The translations under genes and the position numbers were made by a program. From assembly GCA_014218235.1 (NCBI GenBank), contig CM024764.1, positions 68,423,184 through 68,487,183 of the forward strand: a stretch of 64,000 bases of DNA. The letters run 5' to 3'. The notes below the pieces were generated by a model. The model was not told where the DNA came from and ran no database searches. It was given only the letters and a program-made list of their open reading frames with translations. This document shows, piece by piece, positions 32,790-41,440 of the stretch (position 1 is its first letter; each line of letters starts with the position of its first letter). This stretch comes from Colocasia esculenta (Eukaryota > Streptophyta > Magnoliopsida > Alismatales > Araceae).

Positions 32790-33070
32790 GCGAGGTCGCT
32801 TCGACACTCAGCTGGTCCAGATAATGCGCAAACATAGGTTGAAAAGAAAGCGAGGTCGCTTCGGCACTCGTAAAGTACAAGGACGTCGTAGTTCGTTGAA
32901 TGAGGTCGCTTCGACACTCGTTCGGAACAGGAAGATGACGTCTGACATGATAAGAAGGCGAGGTTTCTACGACACTCATGAAGTATGTGGACATCGTAGT
33001 TTGCTAGATGATATCGCTTTAGCACTCGTCAAAAACAGGGAGACGACGTCTGACGTGATTGCATTGGCTA
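32790..33070. repeat. Degenerate tandem repeat in Tat-III interior (about 54/108 bp)
   Basis: The motif GAGGTCGCTTCGRCACTCG recurs at about 32797, 32851, 32904, 32960 and 33011, spaced 51-57 bases. Alternate units resemble each other more, giving a roughly 108-base higher-order unit. Isolated copies lie near 33359, 33811 and 33887. No supported ORF; ORFs between 32337 and 33966 are short and out of register. Confidence 0.7.
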
Positions 33071-34001
33071 TCTCGGCTGCCCCAACCCCGTGAGCGGATG
33101 AAGAATCACTCATCTCATCTCACGAGCTGAATTGTCGGCTGAGACAGCGTGAGGAGGCCGCATTGGCAGTCTCTACTATTCCGGTGGTCATAGAGGTCAG
33201 ATCTGACCTCGAGAATTGACCCGCTTTCATTGGTCATAGAGGTTAGATGCCGATCTCGAGAATTGATCTGCTTTTGATGGTCATAGATGTTAGAGTTGAC
33301 CTTGAGAATTGACAAGATTGGGGGCCCTTGATAAGGATGTTCCGACACGTTGAATACGAGGTCGCTTCGAGACTCATAAATGATTGATTGGTGACCGATG
33401 TGGAGGCTATTATAAGGTGGTAACCTGCAGCACCAGATGGCCGACGCATAGGCTACAAGGACTGCAAACCTATAGCCTTAGTTAATGATGACAAGTCACT
33501 TTATAGCATTGTTTTGTGCCTAACACGGAATTAAGGAGGCTTGTACCGTATGGTCAAGGACCTCAGTTACAGGGCCTGTCGGTGATCAAACCTGAAGAGG
33601 TGGCGATTCCAATAACTTAGAATGCTGAGCATATGCAAGGGCGTTTATCATTTCAAGGTTATTTACATTGTGTGAATTCGTTGTTGACGAAGTGTTGTGA
33701 ACCGACGAGTCGCTTTACAACATTGTCACCTATTGATATCGTATAGGCATCAGTGGTCTACCAAGAAGTTGCCTTGGCACGAGGTTTGAAGTATCAATGG
33801 TGGCAACACGAGAAGGTCTCTTCGGCACTCTCGGCTGCTCTGAACACCTAATCGGATGAACACTCAACTCATCGAGCACACATGAGGTCGCTTCGGCACT
33901 CTTGATGAACATGAAAGTCAGAGTAGTCCACACAACGAGGCAGTGATACAAAAGGGGGTCATGCACTGACTAGTAGAAGTCATCGATGATCTGGTTGGAC
34001 T

Positions 34002-35489
34002 TCAAGGCCGAGGCACAAGCCTTAGGTCCGGCGAGGACCGACAGGCAACCCCATTTGGTGGCACTAAGTTCTCTCGACTGTGACGGTGCCCGCAACTGGG
34101 AGGAGCCCAAGGCGGTGACCTCAGTCGATGTCGACCTCGAGGTGGGTCGAGGACGCTTGGTCGGCCCCCTCGACTCTGGCAGCTACGACTGCTTCTTGGG
34201 GGCCGAGGATGGAGGGCAACGACACATACATCAGAGTCGTCTAGGCGAGCACGCTTTGCGCCTTGGCTTGTGATCTTCTTACCTCTCGACATGAGCTCGC
34301 GCGCGGCCAGCTCAGAGAGGGAGATACTGCCTTTCTCCATGGTAGATGGAGCTGACAATTTGCCCTTGTCGGCCATTGCTGCAAAAGAAAAGGAGTTAGT
34401 TCTTCGAACACTAAAGCAAAGGCAAAGTTGTCAGTAGGAAGTCAGACCTTGAGTGGCCTCGTCGATCTAGTTGAATAGCTCGTCAGATGGGTGGTACAGG
34501 TCGAGAGGCTCCACCGCCTGTAAGGACTCAAATTCAGAGAGCTCGGAAGTGACAAGGTTAGGAAAACGGAAGGCCTTGTCTCGGATGTCAACTGCCGACC
34601 ATGTGGTCGGGAAAGACCATCTAGTCGGTCATTATACAAAAACAAAGCTTCTCTTCTAGTTGTGGACAGAGGAGGGGGTACAGCCAAGAATTTGCCAACC
34701 TGATCGAGCTGTGAAATACAACCAGTCGCTAAAAGCTTTTATCAAGAAGCAATAAAGGAAAAGGCGAGTGGTCGGCAAAACCTCGGCCTGTGCACAAACG
34801 GCTAGGAAGCCAACAACCGACCTCCAAGAGTTGGGGGTCGGCTGTGATGGAGCAGCTTCTAGCTTGACAAGGAGGAGGATAATGAAAGGATGCAAAGGAA
34901 ACTGAAAGCAGGCTCGGACGGCCTTGGAGTAGAGGTAGAATCCGCACTCCATGGTGTAATGAGATCAAAACTGCCTAGAGGATTAAAGGATGGAACCCTC
35001 GAGGAACTCAAGACAAAGATGATCCTTCATTCAGCTGAAGGTCTTGTCATCGATCTCGCTTCAGGCGTCAGCCACGAAGTCGGCCTGCTGACGTGAACTC
35101 GAGGTATGAGAATAAGGATTCCTAGGTACATACGACCCAGGAGTGGCCTTTGGGTTAGGAATGTCCTCGGTAGGTTCCAACGTGCTTGCCTCGGAGGAGG
35201 GCACCCTCGTCTTGGCAAAACGAGGGGACAAGGCCGCTTCAGATGATGTCGAAGAGGAGGAGTTCTCAGAAGGAGAACCCCCAAACGAAGAACCCTCTCG
35301 AACGCGAGGGTTAGAGGACGAGGAGTTAGAAGAGCTAGTGGAAGAGGAGGATGAGCTTATCGTTGACCTCTGATGAAAGCAAGTGAAGAAGCAGCTCGGC
35401 CGCCGAGAAGGCGAAAGAATGAATGGATGACGCGTCGGCAGGAGATGTCGGGTCATTGGATGGTCGTCCCACTTGAAGCTCTCGCACAC
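34002..35489 (-). pseudogene. Tat-III antisense ORF (gypsy-type accessory protein), broken
   Basis: Transcribed opposite to the element. From 35489: a Ser-rich N-terminal part (35061-35489), then 34656-34952 with FQFPLHPFIILLLVKLEAAP and PNSWRSVVGFLAVC. This matches the conserved core of the family catalogued as 'putative gypsy type transposon' (Transposase_28 in Pfam, from memory). A probable 69-base intron (34379-34447, GT to AG on the minus strand) precedes a basic segment (34002-34376). Frames differ between the parts, so it is decayed. The homologous antisense ORF in Tat-IV also has a short intron. The protein's function is not known. Confidence 0.7.
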
Positions 35490-35597
35490 AAGAACAAGGG
35501 TGGCTTTTCATGGCACCGTGCAGGCCAATGTTGACAGCATCATGATGTGACTTCGTGCAAGTTGGCACTGACAACTTGGCGATGTGATGCAAAGCAG

Positions 35598-35625
35598 GCC
35601 ACGTGGGCTAACAGAGCCACGTGGC
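35598..35625. promoter_or_regulatory. Inverted pair of G-boxes upstream of antisense ORF
   Basis: GCCACGTGG (35598-35606) and CCACGTGGC (35617-35625) form an inverted repeat with two CACGTG cores. They lie about 110-135 bases upstream of the antisense ORF start at 35489 and about 90 bases from the 3' LTR. CACGTG is bound by plant bZIP and bHLH factors. Confidence 0.55.
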
Positions 35626-35702
35626 AAGACAAGACACGTCTTCGACAAAGAAATTCTGGACAACAGCTTAACCTCGACCCAACGGATTGGTCCGACGTGA
35701 AC

Positions 35703-35714
35703 CCTGGGGGCCAT
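35703..35714 (+). other. Tat-III polypurine tract region
   Basis: CCTGGGGGCCAT directly before the LTR start TGATATGAGG. G-rich but not purely purine, as is usual in Tat elements. Confidence 0.65.
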
Positions 35715-36491
35715 TGATATGAGGGTTCCTCATAGGTCGGCCAGAGCCTTTGCTACGCCAACCTCCCAGAAAATCAAAGCTGACATACTGACATGGTTGG
35801 AACCGGATCCCTTTGTTGTCTTGTCTGATGATGCAAGTCGGCCAGGACGACCTTCATGTTTTCTTGGACTGACAACATCAGCTCAGCCAAGGATGAGGAT
35901 TACCTGGATCAGTCTTGGTTGGTATGGAGCACGACATCCACGGGATGGACCCACCAGGTCAGCACAACTTGAGCCGACGTCTCGGGATGCCACCGACCGT
36001 TGGTCCCCTCGGCTCGGGAACGATTATGTGCGATGTGCTCACGAGAATCCCAGGAGTGTGACCTACGTAACTCCCACATGATGTCCATTCAGATTATCCA
36101 CAGAAGGTGTGTCTAGTAACGAGCGCCATAAAGCCCCTGATCGTGGGGTTAGTTATGGCAACCGATGAGGCGCCGATTTCAGTAACTGCTGCGCCGTTCC
36201 TAGGCAGCCCTCCCCCTATAAAAGAGGCAAACACTCCATGGACTTAGGTACGATGTGCTACTCCATAGGCTAGGCCATTCTTCTCAGCTATCGACTGACT
36301 AGAGCGTCGGAGTGTCTCCTCGCCAAGGCCTCTCGACAGGCTTTGCAGGTTAGTTCAGGAGCTCAAAGCACGCGTCTCACGTCGGCTAAGTGGGACTCGG
36401 AAAGGTTTCTTCGTCTTGGCTCATACCTCAGCTAAGATCACCTCGGCGGTCATCTCGGCCTGAGCCGACCTCGGTTTCACTTGCAGCAACA
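35715..36491 (+). repeat. Tat-III 3' LTR
   Basis: 777 bp, related along its length to 31441-32185 but with an extra segment near 35765-35830 relative to the 5' copy. Ends GCAGCAACA, then the ATAGT duplication. Confidence 0.85.
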
Positions 36492-36496
36492 ATAGT

Positions 36497-36657
36497 TTTA
36501 ACAAGGCTATGTATACGAGCAGACCCTTATTTAAATCAAGATTAATGGTTGTGCCGCACCGTACCGATGTGTCACAGTCGACTAGTACCATGGTCAGCAT
36601 AAATAATATTTTTTTTATTTTTTAGAAAAGAAAGTTGGTCGACACTTGGATTGATAT
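36497..36657. other. Flank with inverted-repeat arm
   Basis: Contains the left arm (36527-36551, TTATTTAAATCAAGATT...) of an inverted repeat whose right arm lies at 39242-39263. The two stretches probably formed one older sequence before the solo LTR inserted. Confidence 0.45.
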
Positions 36658-39174
36658 TGTTGAATCACTCACCTCAATTTTCTCTAAGTTTTGGTGATAA
36701 CTAAAACTCTGAAAATATAAATATTTAATATTATTTTTAGACAATTTGTCGATAGGCAAAAAGTTTATTTCCATTGCTCAAAGGGACACTGCTGTAAGTA
36801 TTCTAAATTACTTTCATTGAGTGTTCAGATTATCAGTTAAAATCTCTAATCAATTAGAGTTAACATATCGCTTCAATTATTATTCAAGTATCATTTCAAT
36901 TACTGTTCAAATAAGCATTTCGACTATGGATCAAATATTGCTCTAATTATAGCCTAAGGAGCCCTTCGATTACTGTTCAAACCAGCACTTCAATTCGAGC
37001 TCAAGTATCACTTTGATTATTCCATAAGCATTCTTTCGATTATTGTTTAAATGAGCATTCTGATTATGGTACAAGTATCATTTCAATTATTGTCTAAGTA
37101 TCATTCTGATTATGGTTCAATATCGCTCCAATTATTGTTGAAGTCTTGTTTCAATTACAAGAACATCTTTCATATCAGTTATCAGTCTAAGGATTATATC
37201 AATAGCTTTAGAAAGACAATCGATTAGTAGTTCAACTCACTCTAATTAATACTTCGATTATTGGTTGAACTATGATCTATTCGATACATTGATTATAGAT
37301 TCCATAACATTTCGATTACTGATGACTTATGAATTGATTATTACTTCGATTATTGGATCAGTTATTGCAATAAGTCTATTTGATTATTGATTCGATTATC
37401 AACATATTTGTATCAGTTACTGATCAAACTATTATCGATATTTTGGATCGATTATTGTCAGATTAGCACTTCGATTATCTTTATTTATTTCTTTGATTAT
37501 TGATCCAATTATTACTTACTTTTATAGCGATCGATCAGTGATATATTACTTCATCGATTTCGCTTCATCATTATCTGATGAATTAGCAATCGATTAGCAA
37601 TATATTTCTTCATCGATTATTTGGTGAATTAGCGATTGATTAGCAATATATCTATTTATCATTTACTTGATAAATTAGCAATTTATTTAATCAATTAGTG
37701 ACACATATGATCGATTAGTGATAATCCTCTTCATCGATTATTAATGAGTTAGTAATATATTGATCAATTAGCAATATATCTCTTCATCGATTATTTGGTT
37801 GATCTGTGATATTACTTCATCGATTATTGAATCCCTATTCCATCAACCAGTTTTCAATATTGGTTATTACGTCAATCTATATCTTGTAAATATCTAATAG
37901 TTTAAAGACACGTAGAGAAATATTTTTTCTGAGGACGTGTCATATCTCATATGTATCAAGTTTGAACATTCTAGTGCGTGGCTAAAATATTTTACTATAC
38001 ATTTGCCTGTTTTTCTACTAAAGTGTGTTAGAGTTCCAATATAAATATTTTATATATACACTTGAGACAGTTGTGCCAACTTTCTATCTGCCTACTCTTC
38101 GTACATGATATGGTTATATACTTTAGTGGAAAAGTCATACTCAGTAGATGGACACTTGGCTCAAGATCTAAAATAGGATACTCTTCTCTCTATATATATA
38201 TCTAGGACATTAAATGCATGTAGGTATACATTACATATAGAGAAAAAACATTACATCTGGAACAAATGTGTGTTAGATACAAAAGATGGACATTAAGAGG
38301 CGACCAGAAGTTGCATACAATCCAAATGGAAGGATAGAAGAATTCATATTATTCAATCTTGATAAATATCTACCTTTTTGACACCTTTGATAAGATAACT
38401 TTGGATAGAAGAATTCATATTATTCATTTTTCTCATTTGATAGTCTCAGATAAATGACATGAAATATGTAAAGTCCTAATATAGATAAGATTGAAGGAGT
38501 TAGGTTTGAAGTTAAAATGTTCTAAATCGGTCAATATAAAAGGATGCCTGGTTTGAGCGTAAAGACAACTTTTAGATAACATCTTTACATGAACAACTTT
38601 TGTGCACAATAACTCTTTTGAGCTTTATGCATTCAAGCATCCTTGAATCACTCTCACGTAGATTTTTTGTAGATCCTTAAGAGTGAGAGATCTCAGAGCG
38701 CGAGAGTTCTATGTCCTAAAAATCTGTCTCAAGTTTCTTTTCAACACTGAGTGTTGAGTCTGTTCATCTTATATATTGAACTTGGTCTCGAACTAGGGTT
38801 TGTTTCTATATCTTCAGAAAAGAATTGTATTCCTCTTTTTTCTTAGTGTGAAGAGAAGACCAATAATAGTTATAGGTGAACTTTATTCCCCTTGAATAGA
38901 AGAGAATTAAGATCAATTGGAGTTGAGTGTTGTAAATCTTTGAGAGGATTGTATCTTATTGTTAGTGAAATCCTAAATATTATTTGGAAATTGGACGTAG
39001 AACTGAGAATGAACTCAGTTCCAAACCAAGATAATTTTTATATGTCTTTTATGTGGTTATCTCCTTTATTGTCCTCATTGTTGTGCCTTTAACTATCAAG
39101 CTAAGACATCCATTTACAAGTTGTATTGATATCTAAATTTTTTAGGACACCCATTCACCTCTCTCTAGACAACA
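36658..39174 (+). mobile_element. Divergent SIRE-like solo LTR
   Basis: Starts TGTTGAATCACTC and ends GACAACA, with perfect TGTTG/CAACA ends. It is flanked by GATAT (36653-36657) and GGTAT (39175-39179), a 4-of-5 match. It has the same plan as the SIRE LTRs: TTTTGGTGATAACTAAAACT near the start, a long array of CGATT-type motifs, late CTTCTTAGTGTGAAGAG hairpin-like modules, and CCCATTCACC near the end. No internal region. The small ORF at 38892-39092 is not supported. Confidence 0.75.
36871..37155 (+). repeat. About 23-bp tandem array in divergent solo LTR
   Basis: At least twelve units of 22-24 bases of the type TTCGATTATTGTTCAAGYATCAT. A looser ATCGATTA-rich continuation runs to about 37860. 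Same position as the 38-bp arrays in the SIRE LTRs but a different period. Confidence 0.75.
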
Positions 39175-39320
39175 GGTATGATTCAGTTAGTTTGGTACTG
39201 CATCGTATCAAGCAACAACTAGTCAGTTTGGTATATTAAGTCAACCAATCTTGATTTAAATAATAATGCTATTAGCATTCAAAATCTGTATTTGACAAGT
39301 GAACCAATCTAGATAATCCC

Positions 39321-39420
39321 TAAGATCGTTTGGTATCAGGATAGATTGAGAATAAATTAAAAAAAATTGAAAATATTCTCGCTCTATTTCTAATCTATCT
39401 TGATACCAAACATGACTTAA
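39321..39420. mobile_element. Tourist-like MITE (about 94 bp)
   Basis: TAA (39321-39323 and 39418-39420) flanks an imperfect hairpin: GTTTGGTATCAGGATAGATT on the left and AATCTATCTTGATACCAAAC on the right, with an AT-rich loop. TAA duplications and GTTTGGT-type arms fit Tourist/PIF-Harbinger MITEs. Confidence 0.65.
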
Positions 39421-39616
39421 TAGTTTTGCATAATATCTCATAAATTGGGAATGTAGGTGCGAGTATAAGTGGCATGCACTTTTTTCTCTTAGGGATTGTA
39501 GGCCTAGATATATACATAAATATGAGAGCAACTGAATCCTCCTCCTCCTCTGATTTAGGCACCATTTGGAAATAATAATTGGAGATTTCAATCCCCCAAA
39601 AACCACTCTTGCATAG
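39421..39616. other. Flank of Tat-IV, nothing recognised
   Basis: AT-rich sequence between the MITE and the Tat-IV LTR. The last five bases, CATAG, should be the Tat-IV target duplication; the partner is beyond CACTA-2, outside the window. Confidence 0.4.
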
Positions 39617-40344
39617 TGTGGAGGCTTTTTCCTGTTCGGGCCAGAACCGAATGGGCCTACACTCAGAGGAGAGGGAAGACAGTCGCCGGTAGCGGACGCA
39701 AGCCTGCAAAACCAGAATAGGATCAGGGGGCCCGGTTGAAGAACTGGGGAGAACCCTCTGATGCCTAAATCAGTAACGGACTTGAGAGGAAGGGGGTTCT
39801 TGTGTGTGATGTCATGGCTGGTGTGTATCAGATTGCGTGATTACGCGTGTCTTTGCATGGTGCTGTACCTGGGCCTTTTATAGGCATATGCATTGAAGGG
39901 AAGGGATGAAACGTCCCTGGATCATGCCTGAGAGGTCGCACCGGTTGGCGCGTCGTCCGGGGAGTTATCTGTTGAGGCACCCGCGGGGCCGTCCGGCGGT
40001 AAATACGCCCCAGGACGTGGGGCGCGTGGCCTACAGCGGTTACAACTGTTGCGGGGAGGCGAACAGCCTGTTCGGACGTACTTAGCCAGGGTTACCGAGC
40101 AGGTAGCCTGTATAAAGGCCGACCCCGCTGTTCGGTAACGGCAATGGCTGTTCGGTGCGCGCTGCCCAGGCGATTAGTAAAGCCAGCAGGATAAGGCGCG
40201 TTCTGGGTAAGGGTCCCGTTCGAGAGGTGCTTGAGAACACGTGTTGCTCCGGGGGAAGACCACTTCTGCCAACTAGACCTTGACAGGCCCTGACGGGCCG
40301 TGATGGGCCATGATGGGCCTGGGTGGCTGAGAATGGCCACCACA
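39617..40344 (-). repeat. Tat-IV 3' LTR
   Basis: 728 bp; plus strand TGTGGAGGC to GGCCACCACA. Minus-strand TATA box CTATAAAAGG at 39874-39883. ORFs at 40082-40385 are spurious. Confidence 0.9.
39874..39883 (-). promoter_or_regulatory. Tat-IV LTR TATA box
   Basis: Minus-strand CTATAAAAGG, conserved in the other LTR at 62240-62249. Confidence 0.65.
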
Positions 40345-40358
40345 CTTGCCCCCCACAC
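40345..40358 (-). other. Tat-IV polypurine tract
   Basis: Minus-strand GTGTGGGGGGCAAG directly before the LTR start TGTGGTGGCC. Confidence 0.8.
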
Positions 40359-40716
40359 ACTTGAGTGGTTCGGGTACCGGAGCACTCGAGAGCGGCAACC
40401 TGCTCGAACGTCCCCCTCGTATTAAATGCGGGATTGCCCCCGGCGATTCGAATGGCTGCGTGGTGACCTCGCTCGAGGTCTTCCCTGCTCGGACGTCGCC
40501 TCCGTATTTAATACGACGCTGCCTTTGGCGTGGTAAACGATGACGTCGAATGGGGAGTCTTCTCAAAGGACGGAATTCATGATGATCATGGGGGTCGTGT
40601 CAAACCCAGGACCCTACACGCTCCGTCCAAACGGCCGCCAGCGACGTGCCCGAGGAGAGATTTGGAGCGGGGAGGAACGTCGTTTCGAGCCCGCTTCGAA
40701 TTTCGCGCCCCGCCTT

Positions 40717-40726
40717 CCTTATAAGG
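40717..40726 (+). promoter_or_regulatory. Possible TATA/CArG palindrome for the antisense ORF
   Basis: CCTTATAAGG, part of the 14-base palindrome TTCCTTATAAGGAA. It lies 113 bases upstream of the antisense ORF ATG at 40839. It contains TATAAGG, a plausible TATA box, and fits the CC(A/T)6GG CArG consensus. Stretch 40359-40716 otherwise holds no gene I can support. Confidence 0.45.
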
Positions 40727-40838
40727 AAGAGATGGGGGGCGAAGGCGGGAGCCAAGCCTTTGAAATCTTCAGAGTTTTCTGCTTCCAGAGCTCTAAGTCG
40801 CCTTCTTCCTCGCGTCTTCTCCTTCTTCGTCTCCGGCG

Positions 40839-41440
40839 ATGTCGCAGAAAGGAAAAGCTGCGGTCGGCGGCAACGGTAGCGGTGGGGCACCGGAAGCTAC
40901 TCAGCGAACGAAGTATCGCTTTTTCGACGGGCTCCGTGAGAGGTACCACATTGGGCCGCAGTACGACATCGTGCTCGCGAAGCAGGAAGAACCTTACTGG
41001 CAGGAGAGGACTGGATGCATCGCGATGTCACATGACATCCTTGAAGCAGGGTTCCGGCTACCACTGTCGGTGGTGGTGAAGGATCTGCTCAACACATGGG
41101 GTATAGCCCCAATTCAACTGGCGCCGAACAGCTGGAGGACGATATATGTTTTCTGCATATCGTGCAAGGTGTGAGGCTTCGAGCCTACCGCCAACCTCTT
41201 CAGGAGCCAGTTCGTTCTAACGACATCGCCAGGGACGAGCCGGAGTGTGTACTACACCAAGCACCAGCCGGATCGCATGAGGATAGAGTTCTCCCCCCAG
41301 TTCTCCAGTCATAAAGGATGGACGCACCGGATTCTCTTCCTCGCACGCGATGCGGGGGCGCCGGAATGGGGGTTCCCTACGGGGGTGAAGGATGCGCGTA
41401 AGGATACCTACCCCTTTATGCGTAAGGATGAGGTGGTGCT
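40839..41440 (+). pseudogene. Tat-IV antisense ORF, first part
   Basis: ATG at 40839 opens MSQKGKAAVGGNGSGG. It then enters the conserved core with ILEAGFRLPLSVVVKDLL and IAPIQLAPNSWRTI, homologous to the Tat-III antisense ORF and to the 'putative gypsy type transposon' family. A TGA at 41172-41174 interrupts an otherwise open frame that continues with GFEPTANLF, SVYYTKHQ and the region after it to 41440. There Athila-II inserted, duplicating GTGCT. The reading frame resumes correctly at 51127 once one duplication copy is ignored. Antisense to gag-pol. The function of this protein family is unknown. Confidence 0.75.

Larger units (their letters stand above)
31441..36491 (+). mobile_element. 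Non-autonomous Tat-lineage element Tat-III
   Basis: LTRs at 31441-32185 and 35715-36491 begin TGATA and end GCAACA, flanked by ATAGT (31436-31440 and 36492-36496). The primer site TTGGCGCCATCTGTGGGA follows the 5' LTR and a G-rich tract precedes the 3' LTR. The 3.5-kb interior has no gag, protease, RT or integrase. It has tandem repeats and, on the minus strand, the antisense ORF typical of Tat elements. Confidence 0.85.

Noticed and set aside
34890..35373. Plus-strand ORFs in Tat-III (34890-35096, 35143-35373)
   Set aside because: Shadows of the minus-strand antisense ORF; the Glu-rich reading is the complement of its Ser-rich segment.
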